From: an uncultured Oscillospiraceae bacterium
GTDB taxonomy: Bacteria; Bacillota; Clostridia; Oscillospirales; Acutalibacteraceae
Direction: 5' to 3'
NCBI GenBank assembly: GCA_900552265.1
Contig: URZE01000002.1
Location: 62,001 to 126,000 of the forward strand
Length of the DNA stretch: 64,000 nt
Positions 1-8,919 of the stretch are shown in pieces. The notes beneath the pieces were generated by a model, which made no database searches, was not told the DNA's origin, and worked only from the letters and a program-made list of their open reading frames with translations. How positions within the stretch are numbered: position 1 is the stretch's first letter; every line of letters starts with the position of its first letter. The position numbers and the translations under genes were made by a program.

Positions 1-1041
1 GAGCCCGGAGAATTTACGAAAAGAGCATTTTTAAATGGAAAAATGGATCTATCTCAAGCCGAAGCGGTAATGGATTTAATATCTGCAAAAGGAGAAAGAG
101 CTAACAAAATAGCTTTCAGTATGCGTGAAGGTTCCTCGGGGAAAAAGATTGGAAAGATAAAAGAAATTTTGCTGGATATTCTGGCAAGACTCAGTGTGTG
201 GTCGGATTATCCCGAGGACGGAGATATTCCACAAATTGATTCAAAAATGTTGAAAAAAAGTCTTTTTGAAGTAAAATCTCAAATATCAGATATGATAAAG
301 GGTTATGATGCGTGTAAAATTTTAAAAGAAGGCGTAAAAACAGCTATAATTGGTCGTCCGAATGTAGGAAAGTCTACTCTTATGAACTGTCTTTCGGGTC
401 ATGAGAAGTCGATAGTTACGAATATTCCCGGTACGACACGTGACGTTATAGAAGAATCGGTAATGTTGGGTGATATACCGCTTTTACTTATAGATACTGC
501 GGGAATTCGTGAAACCGATGATATAATAGAAAAAATAGGAGTGAAAAAATCAAGAGAGTATATGGATATTTCAGATATTACTCTTTTGGTTTTGGATTCT
601 TCTTCTGCACTTTCTGATGAGGATCGGAATCTTTTGAAATCATGTGACAAATCCAAAACGATAATAATTTTAAATAAATGTGATTTGAAAAAAATGATAG
701 ATACGAATGAGTTATTAACATTTTCTGATAAAATTGTTGAATTATCTGCCATAAACGGTTCTGGAACAGAAAAATTAAAAGAAATTATTGAAAACATGAT
801 AGGTATTTCGGAAATTGAGCCGTCAGATGTGGTTATTTCGAGTGAAAGACAGCTTAATTCATTAAAAAAAGTAAAAGAAATTATAGAAAAATCAATTGAA
901 GAAACGAACTTCGGTATGACTCTTGATGCCATAACGGTTTTGCTTCAGGATGCAATGGAGATTTTAATGAATTTTACAGGAGAAAATGCTTCCGAAGAAA
1001 TAGTAAACAGAGTTTTTGAAAAATTTTGTGTAGGAAAGTAA
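1..1041 (+). CDS. mnmE: tRNA modification GTPase MnmE (5'-truncated by window edge)
   Basis: MnmE works with MnmG to build the carboxymethylaminomethyl group on wobble uridine 34 of several tRNAs. The reading frame is open from base 1, so the N-terminal folate-binding part lies outside the window; 346 residues remain of about 455. The G domain is complete: GRPNVGKST (about nt 352-378), GTTRD (431), DTAGIR (493), NKCD (676). The protein ends in FCVGK, the C-terminal Cys-Gly-Lys motif needed for the modification reaction. mnmG follows 130 nt later, the usual partner order near the origin. Identification is near certain. Confidence 0.97.
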   Translation, partial: EPGEFTKRAFLNGKMDLSQAEAVMDLISAKGERANKIAFSMREGSSGKKIGKIKEILLDILARLSVWSDYPEDGDIPQIDSKMLKKSLFEVKSQISDMIKGYDACKILKEGVKTAIIGRPNVGKSTLMNCLSGHEKSIVTNIPGTTRDVIEESVMLGDIPLLLIDTAGIRETDDIIEKIGVKKSREYMDISDITLLVLDSSSALSDEDRNLLKSCDKSKTIIILNKCDLKKMIDTNELLTFSDKIVELSAINGSGTEKLKEIIENMIGISEIEPSDVVISSERQLNSLKKVKEIIEKSIEETNFGMTLDAITVLLQDAMEILMNFTGENASEEIVNRVFEKFCVGK

Positions 1042-1171
1042 AAAACTTGAATTGATAATAAAAGTTGTTTTTTATCTAATTGCAAAGGATTAAAATGTAA
1101 CGATATATTTAATATTGACATGAAATAAAATATAATTTTTGGAAGATAAATTTTAAGAGGTGTATTTTAAA

Positions 1172-3052
1172 TTGGGAAATACGGAAAATTACGATGTTGC
1201 AGTAATCGGTGCAGGACATGCCGGAATAGAAGCAGGTCTTTCTTCTGCAAGGTTGGGATGTAATACAGTTATTTTTGCGATAAATTTGGATTCTGTAGGA
1301 AATTGTCCGTGCAATCCATCGATAGGAGGAACAGCTAAAGGACATCTTGTCCGTGAAATAGACGCTTTAGGTGGAGAAATGGGAAAAACCACGGATGAAT
1401 GTTTTTTACAGAGTAGAATGCTCAATCTCGGAAAGGGTCCGGCGGTACATTCTCTCAGAGCTCAGATAGACAGAAACAAATATAAAGAGATAATGAAACA
1501 TAAACTCGAACTTCAAGATAATCTGACTTTAAAGCAAGCAGAGATAACTGAAATTTCACGTGAAAACGGTATATGGAAGCTTAGCACGAGAAATAATATG
1601 CAATATTTTGCAAAATCAGTTGTAATAGCTACAGGAACGTTTTTGGAAGGAAAAGTTCACATTGGAGAAACTTCTTATTCAAGCGGACCTGACGGCGTTT
1701 TTCCTGCGACTATGTTGGGAGACTCCATAAGAAAACTCGGACTTGTATTAAAACGTTTTAAAACAGGTACACCTGCAAGAGTTTTGAGATCCAGCATTAA
1801 TTTTGACATTTTGGAAAAACAATGCGGTGATGAAGATATAGTTCCGTTTTCATACAGCACGAAAAAAGTTATGGAAAATAAGGTTGCATGTTATATTTCA
1901 TGGACAAATGATAAGACAAAAGAAGTAATTATTAAAAATCTCCACAGAGCTCCGATGTACAGTGGAAAAATTGAAGGTATCGGTCCAAGATATTGTCCGA
2001 GTATAGAAGATAAGATAGTAAGGTTTCCCGATAAAAAACGTCACCAACTTTTTATAGAACCGTGCGGAATCAATACTGAAGAAATGTATCTTCAAGGTAT
2101 GTCCACTTCGCTACCTGAAGAGATTCAAACTGAAATGTACAGAACTATTCCCGGTCTTGAAAATGTAAAAATAATGCGTCCGGCATATGCAATAGAATAC
2201 GATATAGCAGACCCAACTCAAATGAATGCAACACTGGAATATCGTGAATTTCCGGGACTTTTCGGAGCAGGGCAATTTAATGGCAGTTCCGGTTACGAAG
2301 AGGCTGCTGCACAAGGATTGATAGCGGGAATAAATGCTGCACTGAGAGTTATGAAAAGAGAACAAATAATTCTTGACCGAGGTTCTTCATACATAGGTAC
2401 GCTTATTGATGATTTGGTAACAAAAGGAGTTAATGATCCGTACAGGATGATAACTTCACGGTCGGAATACAGATTAATTTTAAGGCAAGACAACGCTGAT
2501 GAGCGTTTAACTCCAATAGGAAGAAAAATCGGTTTGATAAATGATGAACGATGGACAGAGTTTTCATCTAAGCAGGAAATTAAAAAAGCAGAGCTCGAAA
2601 GAATAAAAAAAGTTGTTTTGTCGCCGTCTCCCGAATTGAATGTAGTACTTGTTTCACGTGAAACATCACCTATTTCGAGTGGTGTGAAAATGAGTGAGCT
2701 TATAAAACGACCTCAGATAACGTACGATGATTTAAAACCTTTTGACATTTCCAGACCGGACATTGATAAAAGAATTTTCGAACAAGTTCAAACTGAAATA
2801 AAGTATGAAGGATATATTGCCAGACAAAATCGCCAAATTTCAGAAATGCGTAGATTGGAAAATAAAATCTTACCTGAATCGGTTGATTATAAATTGATTA
2901 AAGGACTTCGCTTGGAAGCGGCAGAAAAACTTAGTAAAATACGTCCGCAGAATATCGGACAAGCTGCAAGAATTTCAGGAGTCAGTCCTGCTGATATTTC
3001 CGTTCTTATTATTTGGTTGGCATCTGCAACTCGGAAGGGAGAAAGCAAATAA
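1172..3052 (+). CDS. mnmG: tRNA uridine-5-carboxymethylaminomethyl modification enzyme MnmG (GidA)
   Basis: FAD-binding partner of MnmE in wobble-uridine modification. The 626-residue protein has the N-terminal Rossmann motif GAGHAGIEA and the conserved CNPSIGG segment, and is the normal length for the family. An in-frame GTG exists at 1160, but it sits inside the Shine-Dalgarno AAGAGGTG (1155-1162); the TTG at 1172 has correct spacing and gives the usual N-terminus MGNTENYDVAVIGAG, so I start there. A perfect parS site lies inside the coding sequence (2650-2665). The stop codon overlaps the start of rsmG by one base, implying translational coupling. Confidence 0.97.
   Translation: MGNTENYDVAVIGAGHAGIEAGLSSARLGCNTVIFAINLDSVGNCPCNPSIGGTAKGHLVREIDALGGEMGKTTDECFLQSRMLNLGKGPAVHSLRAQIDRNKYKEIMKHKLELQDNLTLKQAEITEISRENGIWKLSTRNNMQYFAKSVVIATGTFLEGKVHIGETSYSSGPDGVFPATMLGDSIRKLGLVLKRFKTGTPARVLRSSINFDILEKQCGDEDIVPFSYSTKKVMENKVACYISWTNDKTKEVIIKNLHRAPMYSGKIEGIGPRYCPSIEDKIVRFPDKKRHQLFIEPCGINTEEMYLQGMSTSLPEEIQTEMYRTIPGLENVKIMRPAYAIEYDIADPTQMNATLEYREFPGLFGAGQFNGSSGYEEAAAQGLIAGINAALRVMKREQIILDRGSSYIGTLIDDLVTKGVNDPYRMITSRSEYRLILRQDNADERLTPIGRKIGLINDERWTEFSSKQEIKKAELERIKKVVLSPSPELNVVLVSRETSPISSGVKMSELIKRPQITYDDLKPFDISRPDIDKRIFEQVQTEIKYEGYIARQNRQISEMRRLENKILPESVDYKLIKGLRLEAAEKLSKIRPQNIGQAARISGVSPADISVLIIWLASATRKGESK
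2650..2665. other. parS: parS centromere site inside mnmG
   Basis: The 16-base palindrome TGTTTCACGTGAAACA matches the conserved bacterial ParB-loading site exactly. It lies in the mnmG coding region about 1.2 kb before parA. In Firmicutes such sites cluster near oriC, and parB (4617-5480) is close by, so this is very likely a functional ParB nucleation site. Confidence 0.9.
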
Positions 3053-3756
3053 TGATTTTGTTAAAAAATGAAGCTAAAAATATAGGAATAGAATTAAGTG
3101 AAAATCAGATTGAAAAGTTTCGTATATATATGAACTTTTTGCTTGAGTATAATAAGCATACAAATCTCACAGCCATAAAAGAGCCGGAAGATATAATGAT
3201 TAAGCATTTTCTTGATAGTATGATTTTGAGTAAATTTGTAAAAATAGGTTCAGAATCAAATATAATAGATGTTGGTACGGGAGCAGGATTTCCCGGTGTT
3301 CCGCTTAAAATTTTGGACGAATCTGTGAATCTTACTCTTGTAGATAGTTTAAATAAGAGAATAAATTTTTTAAAAGAACTTTCCGATAAATTAGATTTAA
3401 AGATAAATATTTTTCACGCTCGAGCCGAAGAACTGGCTCAGAAAAGTGAATTCAGAGAAAAATTTGATGTTGCAGTTTCCAGGGCTGTTGCGCCACTTAA
3501 TATTTTAAGTGAATACTGTCTGGGATATGTTAAGTGCGGAGGAAATTTTGCTGCAATGAAAGGCCCGAATTCAGAAGAAGAAATAAAAAATTCCGAAAAC
3601 TCAATAAAAACAATGGGTGGAAAAATTAAGAAGTGCGAATATTTGGAATTGCCTCGAGAAAAAGGTTCGAGAAGTATAGTAATAATCGAAAAAATTAAGA
3701 GTACTCCAAGTAAATATCCTCGATTAAATTCACAAATTTCTAAAAATCCATTGTAA
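3052..3756 (+). CDS. rsmG: 16S rRNA (guanine-527-N7) methyltransferase RsmG (GidB)
   Basis: Methylates G527 (E. coli numbering) of 16S rRNA using S-adenosylmethionine. The 234-residue protein contains the SAM-binding motif DVGTGAGFPG and the family segment KHFLDS, and is normal in length. The ATG at 3052 overlaps the mnmG stop (TAATG) and has the Shine-Dalgarno GGAAGGGAG upstream (3033-3041); a longer in-frame start inside mnmG has no ribosome-binding site. Position between mnmG and parA is the classic origin-proximal order. Confidence 0.96.
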   Translation: MILLKNEAKNIGIELSENQIEKFRIYMNFLLEYNKHTNLTAIKEPEDIMIKHFLDSMILSKFVKIGSESNIIDVGTGAGFPGVPLKILDESVNLTLVDSLNKRINFLKELSDKLDLKINIFHARAEELAQKSEFREKFDVAVSRAVAPLNILSEYCLGYVKCGGNFAAMKGPNSEEEIKNSENSIKTMGGKIKKCEYLELPREKGSRSIVIIEKIKSTPSKYPRLNSQISKNPL

Positions 3757-3758
3757 AA

Positions 3759-3774
3759 TGTTTCACGTGAAACA
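3759..3774. other. parS: parS centromere site between rsmG and parA
   Basis: A second exact copy of TGTTTCACGTGAAACA, directly after the rsmG stop codon and about 30 bp before the parA promoter. Besides loading ParB, its place next to the parAB promoter would allow autoregulation (inference). Confidence 0.93.
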
Positions 3775-3801
3775 AAAACTGTTTAATTGGCTTTAATGTT
3801 G

Positions 3802-3810
3802 TGATATAAT
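3802..3810 (+). promoter_or_regulatory. extended -10 promoter for parA-parB
   Basis: TGATATAAT is a full extended -10 element (TGn plus TATAAT), 30 nt before the parA start. The -35 region is poor, as is common for extended -10 promoters. The parS site lies 28 bp upstream. Confidence 0.6.
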
Positions 3811-3839
3811 GATTTAAAAATATGCCTAAAGGAGGATTT

Positions 3840-4604
3840 ATGGGTAAAATAATTTCAATTTCCAATCAAAAAGGAGGAGTTGGAAAGACTACTACCTCGA
3901 TTAATTTGTCAGCGGCATTGGGAATTTTGGGTAAAAAAGTTCTTGTTATAGATTTTGACCCTCAGGGCAATACCACGAGCGGACTTGGGTTTGATAAACG
4001 AGAAATAACAAAGTCATCTTACGACGTTCTTGAAAAGGATACCTCTGCCGAAGAGGCCACAATCAAAACTCAATTTAAAAATCTTGATTTGATACCTTCT
4101 CATATAAATTTGGCTTCGGCTGATGCGGGAATAAGTCTTTTTTCGGGAAAAGAATCAAAGCTCAAAAATAAAATTTCACATCTAAAAGAAGTTTACGATT
4201 ATATTTTGATAGATTGTCCCCCCTCTCTCGGAATTATCACGATAAATGCTTTTTGTGCGAGTGATGCGGTTCTTATTCCGATTCAATGCGAATATTATGC
4301 ATTGGAAGGACTGTCACAGCTTATAAATACTGTAAAAGTAGTTAAAAGACATCATAATCCTGAACTTGACATAGAAGGAATTTTAATGACGATGTGTGAT
4401 TTAAGACTTAATCTTACACGTCAGGTAATAGACGAAGTAAAAAAGAATTTTCCCGATAAAGTTTTTAAAACTACAATTCCGAGGACTGTAAAAATTTGTG
4501 AAGCTCCGGGATTCGGTAAACCTGTTTCATATTTTTCTAAGTTCAATAAAGGGACGTTTGCTTATAAAAATTTAGCAAAAGAGATAATTAAAAACAATAA
4601 ATAA
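3840..4604 (+). CDS. parA: chromosome partitioning ATPase ParA (Soj)
   Basis: ParA is the nucleoid-bound ATPase that moves ParB-parS complexes and, in Bacillus (Soj), influences initiation and sporulation. The 254-residue product has the deviant Walker A motif KGGVGKTT near the N-terminus and DFDPQGN and DCPPSLG segments typical of the MinD/ParA family. The ATG at 3840 follows AGGAGG (3830-3835); an upstream in-frame ATG at 3822 would place this ribosome-binding site inside the gene. parB follows after 12 bp, forming an operon. Confidence 0.97.
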   Translation: MGKIISISNQKGGVGKTTTSINLSAALGILGKKVLVIDFDPQGNTTSGLGFDKREITKSSYDVLEKDTSAEEATIKTQFKNLDLIPSHINLASADAGISLFSGKESKLKNKISHLKEVYDYILIDCPPSLGIITINAFCASDAVLIPIQCEYYALEGLSQLINTVKVVKRHHNPELDIEGILMTMCDLRLNLTRQVIDEVKKNFPDKVFKTTIPRTVKICEAPGFGKPVSYFSKFNKGTFAYKNLAKEIIKNNK

Positions 4605-4616
4605 GGAGCTGATTTT

Positions 4617-5480
4617 ATGGCTAAGCCAAGCGGACTCGGAAAAGGTCTTGATTTAATTTTTATGCAAAATAATCCCGAAACCGAGAATGCTCCGTTATAT
4701 CTTAAAATTACCGAACTCGAAGCAAATGATAGTCAACCTCGTTTTAAATTTAACAAAGACGCACTCAGAGAACTTGCCGATTCTATTTCCGAACACGGAC
4801 TTATTCAACCCATAGTCGTCAAACCTCTCACTTCCGGAAAATATAAGATAATAGCCGGAGAACGTCGTTTTAGAGCGAGTAAAATGGCAGGTTTACCTGA
4901 AGTTCCGGTAATTATAAAAGACATAGACGAATCTGAAATAATGGAACTTGCTTTGGTTGAAAATCTCCAGCGTGAAGATTTATCCGCTCTTGAAGAAGCT
5001 AAAGGTTACAAAGCTTTGATGGATGCCCACAATTTTACTCAAGAAAATGTGTCAAAAACGATAGGAAAGTCACGTTCATACATAGCAAACGCACTAAGAC
5101 TTTTAAATTTGCCGGATTCAGTCATGGAAAAACTTGAGGCTGAGGAAATTTCAGCAGGACATGCAAGAACGCTCCTTTCACTTAATTCACCGGAAGATAT
5201 AGAACAAGCTTTAAAAATCACTGTTTCTCAGGGTTTAAGCGTTAGACAGCTTGAAGAACTTGTCAAAAAAATGAATTTTAAAGAACTCGAAAAACCCAAA
5301 TCGATAAAAGTAATAAAAAAAGATGCTTTTTTCAGCAAGATAGAAACGGGTCTTAATAAAAAACTTGGTAGAAAAGTTAAAATTGTGTCCGGAAGAAGAA
5401 AAAAGGGAACGATTCAAATAGAATTTTATGGTGAAGAAGATCTTTCGGATATATATAAAACTCTTATAAAAGAGAAATAA
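4617..5480 (+). CDS. parB: chromosome partitioning protein ParB (Spo0J)
   Basis: ParB loads on parS, slides as a CTP-dependent clamp and recruits SMC. The 287-residue protein has the N-terminal nuclease-like domain with GERRFRAS (the CTP-binding arginine patch), the ENLQREDL segment, a central helix-turn-helix region around TQENVSKTIGKSRSYIANALR (here split for length: TQENVSKTIG then KSRSYIANAL), and a basic C-terminal dimerisation part. Start ATG has AAGGAG upstream. It forms an operon with parA and can act on the two parS sites described here. Confidence 0.96.
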   Translation: MAKPSGLGKGLDLIFMQNNPETENAPLYLKITELEANDSQPRFKFNKDALRELADSISEHGLIQPIVVKPLTSGKYKIIAGERRFRASKMAGLPEVPVIIKDIDESEIMELALVENLQREDLSALEEAKGYKALMDAHNFTQENVSKTIGKSRSYIANALRLLNLPDSVMEKLEAEEISAGHARTLLSLNSPEDIEQALKITVSQGLSVRQLEELVKKMNFKELEKPKSIKVIKKDAFFSKIETGLNKKLGRKVKIVSGRRKKGTIQIEFYGEEDLSDIYKTLIKEK

Positions 5481-5499
5481 AACAAAAGGAAAATTTAAA

Positions 5500-5979
5500 A
5501 TGAATGATAGTAAAATAAAACGTTTAATTTATGCTTTAGTTTCAATTGCAGTATTGCTGTGGATAAATTTTAATCCATATACAGATATTAAATTTATTGA
5601 AAATTGTCCTGTAATTCTTGACTGCGTAAATAATTTTTTCAGTAATCTTAATTTAAGCTATGTATTTAGTGCATACGATATTTATTCCGTTTTTAAGTTT
5701 ACTGAATATTTTATATTTGGTATAATATTATCGATAACATTTAAATCTTGTTCAAAAAACACCGTTTGGAGTATTTTTAGTATATTCTTTTTGGGTTTGA
5801 GTGTATCGTTAAGTGAAATTCATAAATTTTACGAAACAAATATCGCTACTCGAGAAGTTATCATAGCTTTTGCGGAATATTGTGCAGGTGTAGCGATGTG
5901 GGCTCTTGTACATAAGTTTAAAAGGAAATCAAAGACTCGCTTAAAGTATAAATCCGTTAAATATGGTGGGAGATGTTAA
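5500..5979 (+). CDS. VanZ-like membrane protein
   Basis: A 159-residue protein with about four hydrophobic segments (residues about 9-22, 60-80, 88-105, 120-135). The pattern FTEYFIFG in the second segment, then SEIHKF and a final Ala/Gly-rich segment with a basic tail, resembles the VanZ-like family (conserved E-Y/F, E-xH and N/E-xxG features), which is found around cell-envelope genes of Gram-positives; the molecular function is unknown. It lies between parB and serS in the same direction with short gaps (19 and 3 bp), so it is probably co-transcribed. Family assignment is by motif memory only. Confidence 0.6.
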   Translation: MNDSKIKRLIYALVSIAVLLWINFNPYTDIKFIENCPVILDCVNNFFSNLNLSYVFSAYDIYSVFKFTEYFIFGIILSITFKSCSKNTVWSIFSIFFLGLSVSLSEIHKFYETNIATREVIIAFAEYCAGVAMWALVHKFKRKSKTRLKYKSVKYGGRC

Positions 5980-5982
5980 GAA

Positions 5983-7254
5983 ATGTTAGACATAAAAATC
6001 ATAAGGAATGACCCTGAAGCCGTAAAAAAGGCTGTTGGAAGTCGTGGCGCAAATATGGATGAAGTGATACATGAAGTTTTAAGATGTGATGAAGTCCGCC
6101 GTAAAACACTTGCTGAAGTAGAAAGCATGAAATCTACGCAAAATGCAGTAAGTAAAAAAATTCCCGTAATGAAAAAGAACGGAGAAGATACTTCTGCGGT
6201 TATGAGCGAAATGAAAGAGCTTTCTGATAAAATCAGCGAAAAAAACAAAGAACTTTCCGAACTTGAAAAAACACAGCGTGAACTTATTTTAACAATACCG
6301 AATATTCCGAATAAGGATGTTCCTATTGGAAAAGACGATTCGGAGAACGTTGAAATAAGACGTTGGGGAGAACCGAGAAAATTTGAATTTGAAGCTAAAG
6401 CTCACTGGGATATAGGAAAAAATCTTGATATTTTAGATCCTGAAAGAGCTGCAAAAGTTACAGGAGCAAGATTTCATTTTTATAAAGGTTTAGGAGCAAA
6501 ACTTGAACGTTCTGTTATAAATTTTTTCCTCAATACTCATACGGAAAACGGTTATAAAGAGATATTACCGCCATATATAGTAAATAGCGATTCTCTTTAT
6601 GGTACCGGACAATTTCCTAAATTCAAAGAAGATGAATTTAAACTGGAAAATACTGATTATTACTTGATTCCGACTGCTGAAGTTCCGGTTACCAATTACC
6701 ACAGAGATGAAATTTTAGACGGTGATAAATTACCGATTAAATACTGTGCTTATTCTGCCTGTTTCCGTTCGGAAGCCGGTTCTGCAGGTCGTGATACTCG
6801 TGGTTTAGTTCGTCAGCATCAATTCAATAAGGTTGAACTTGTAAAATTCGTTAAACCTGAGAATTCTTATGAAGAACTTGAAAAACTCACACATGATGCG
6901 GAAAGATTACTTCAAATCTTGAACATTCCTTACAGAGTGGTATGTTTATCAACGGGAGATTTGGGATTTTGTTCGGCAAAAACATATGATATAGAAGTTT
7001 GGATGCCCTCTTACGGAAGATATGTAGAAATATCTTCGTGTTCGAATTTTGAGGATTATCAAGCACGCAGAGCTGCTATACGTTACAAAAACAGTAATAA
7101 AGAAAAAGCTCAGCTGGTCCATACATTGAATGGTTCAGGATTAGCTGTGGGTCGTACTGTTGCGGCTATTCTTGAAAATTATCAAAATGAAGACGGAAGT
7201 GTGACTGTTCCTGAAGCTTTAAGGGCATTTATGGGTGTAGACATTATAAAATAA
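5983..7254 (+). CDS. serS: seryl-tRNA synthetase
   Basis: Class II aminoacyl-tRNA synthetase charging tRNA-Ser. The 423-residue protein has an N-terminal long coiled-coil arm (residues about 30-105, rich in Glu/Lys), motif 2 with FRSEAGSAGRDTRG and R-Q-H-Q-F, and motif 3 GSGLAVGRTVAAILEN near the C-terminus. The start is the ATG at 5983 after GTGGGAGA (5966-5973). Length and motifs are standard. No T-box leader is seen upstream. Confidence 0.98.
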   Translation: MLDIKIIRNDPEAVKKAVGSRGANMDEVIHEVLRCDEVRRKTLAEVESMKSTQNAVSKKIPVMKKNGEDTSAVMSEMKELSDKISEKNKELSELEKTQRELILTIPNIPNKDVPIGKDDSENVEIRRWGEPRKFEFEAKAHWDIGKNLDILDPERAAKVTGARFHFYKGLGAKLERSVINFFLNTHTENGYKEILPPYIVNSDSLYGTGQFPKFKEDEFKLENTDYYLIPTAEVPVTNYHRDEILDGDKLPIKYCAYSACFRSEAGSAGRDTRGLVRQHQFNKVELVKFVKPENSYEELEKLTHDAERLLQILNIPYRVVCLSTGDLGFCSAKTYDIEVWMPSYGRYVEISSCSNFEDYQARRAAIRYKNSNKEKAQLVHTLNGSGLAVGRTVAAILENYQNEDGSVTVPEALRAFMGVDIIK

Positions 7255-7267
7255 AAATTATATTAAT

Positions 7268-7362
7268 AGGCCGGTGTTCGGAGTATGAATAGATTTTCCG
7301 GGCATTGGCTTTGCGCTATAAAAATGTGGTTGATTCTCTGCAGAAAATAGTATTTGGCAGAG
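7268..7362 (+). promoter_or_regulatory. two-hairpin leader of guaB
   Basis: The 147-nt gap between serS and guaB holds a strong hairpin: 7268-7281 pairs with 7298-7311 over 14 positions including G-U pairs, with a 16-nt loop. A second hairpin pairs CTCTGC (7336-7341) with GCAGAG (7357-7362). Neither is followed by a T-run, so they are not ordinary terminators. The conserved core of the purine riboswitch is not present. Role unknown; a guaB 5' regulatory leader or serS 3' end structure are both possible. Confidence 0.4.
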
Positions 7363-7401
7363 TTTGAATATAAAAAATTTAATAATAAAGGAGTCTAATT
7401 T

Positions 7402-8880
7402 ATGTCAAAAATCAGCGAATCCGAAAAATTTGTCAAAGAAGGTCTTACATTTGATGATGTACTTTTAATTCCGGGTGAGTCAAATGTGGAACCGAGAAAC
7501 GTCAATACAGAAACATACTTGACCGATAAGATTAAACTTAACATACCGGTTATGACCGCTGCAATGGATACAGTTACCGAATATAAAATGGCTATAGCAA
7601 TTGCAAGAGAAGGTGGAATAGGAATCATTCACAAAAACATGTCAATTGAAAAACAAGCTGACCAGGTTGATAGAGTAAAACGTTCCGAAAACGGAGTAAT
7701 TACACGCCCGTTCTTTCTTTCTCCTGAAAATACAGTAGATGAAGCTAAAATGTTGATGGACAAGTATAAGATTTCTGGTATTCCGATTTGTAAAGACAAA
7801 AAATTAGTCGGTATTATAACCAATCGTGATTTGAGATTTATGACATATTCTGATTACAGTCAAAAAATTGACAGCTGTATGACTAAAGAAAATTTGATAA
7901 CTGCTCCTGTCGGGACGTCGATGAAAGAAGCCAAAGAAATTCTTCGTCGTCACAGAATCGAAAAACTTCCTCTTGTTGATGAAAGCGGTGATTTTTGCGG
8001 TCTTATAACCATAAAAGATATCGAAAAATCAGCTCTTTACCCAAACTCTGCCAGAGATAAAGACGGCAGACTTCTATGCGGAGCTGCTATAGGTGCCACA
8101 AAAGATGTTCTTAAAAGAGTTGAAGCATTGGTAGCGGCTCATGTTGACGTTTTGGTACTCGATTCCGCACATGGTCACAACATAAATGTGATAAATTCTG
8201 TAAGAAAGGTAAAAGAGGCTTTTCCGGATGTTCAGCTTATAGCCGGAAATGTTGCTACGGCGGAAGCAGCTGAAGCACTCATAGAAGCCGGAGCAGATTG
8301 TATCAAAGTAGGTATCGGACCCGGTTCAATCTGTACAACACGAATAGTAGCGGGAATAGGAGTACCGCAACTTACTGCTGTATACGATGTTGCATGTGCA
8401 GCTAAAAAGCACGGAATAAAAGTCATAGCGGACGGCGGTATAAAATATTCGGGAGATGTGGTTAAAGCATTGGCTGCAGGAGCTGATGTAGTTATGATAG
8501 GTTCAATGGTAGCCGGTTGTGAAGAATCTCCTGGAGAAAACGAAATTTACCAAGGACGAAAATTTAAAACTTACAGAGGTATGGGAAGCCTTTCCGCTAT
8601 GGGACGAGGCAGTGCAGACAGATACTTCCAAGGAAAGAATAGTAAACTTGTTCCCGAAGGTGTGGAAGGACGTGTGGCATATAAAGGTATGCTTTCTGAT
8701 ACTATTTATCAGCTTATCGGAGGTTTAAGAGCTGGAATGGGCTATACCGGTTGTCCAACAGTATCGTCTCTTTACGAAAAGGCTAAATTTGTCAAGATAA
8801 GTGGCGCAGGACTCAGAGAAAGCCATCCACACGATATTCATATCACAAAAGAAGCTCCTAATTATTCTTATTTAGGTTAG
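7402..8880 (+). CDS. guaB: inosine-5'-monophosphate dehydrogenase
   Basis: Oxidises IMP to XMP with NAD+, the committed step of guanine nucleotide synthesis. The 492-residue TIM-barrel protein has a Bateman module of two CBS domains (about residues 95-215), the catalytic loop GPGSICTTR with Cys near residue 311, the GSMVAG phosphate-binding loop, and the flap with YRGMGSLSAM. Start ATG follows AAAGGAG. A strong terminator follows immediately, so this ends the origin-proximal block. Confidence 0.98.
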   Translation: MSKISESEKFVKEGLTFDDVLLIPGESNVEPRNVNTETYLTDKIKLNIPVMTAAMDTVTEYKMAIAIAREGGIGIIHKNMSIEKQADQVDRVKRSENGVITRPFFLSPENTVDEAKMLMDKYKISGIPICKDKKLVGIITNRDLRFMTYSDYSQKIDSCMTKENLITAPVGTSMKEAKEILRRHRIEKLPLVDESGDFCGLITIKDIEKSALYPNSARDKDGRLLCGAAIGATKDVLKRVEALVAAHVDVLVLDSAHGHNINVINSVRKVKEAFPDVQLIAGNVATAEAAEALIEAGADCIKVGIGPGSICTTRIVAGIGVPQLTAVYDVACAAKKHGIKVIADGGIKYSGDVVKALAAGADVVMIGSMVAGCEESPGENEIYQGRKFKTYRGMGSLSAMGRGSADRYFQGKNSKLVPEGVEGRVAYKGMLSDTIYQLIGGLRAGMGYTGCPTVSSLYEKAKFVKISGAGLRESHPHDIHITKEAPNYSYLG

Positions 8881-8889
8881 TATTTATTT

Positions 8890-8919
8890 CCGACAAACAT
8901 AATTTGTTTGTCGGTTTTT
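8890..8919 (+). terminator. rho-independent terminator after guaB
   Basis: CCGACAAAC (8890-8898) pairs with GTTTGTCGG (8906-8914), followed by TTTTT. It lies 10 nt after the guaB stop codon. Confidence 0.9.

Noticed and set aside
1115..1136. TTGACA and TATAAT before mnmG
   Set aside because: The spacer is only 10 bp, far below the 16-18 needed, so they cannot form one promoter.
7255..7401. Purine or other known riboswitch before guaB
   Set aside because: The conserved junction bases of the purine riboswitch are absent.
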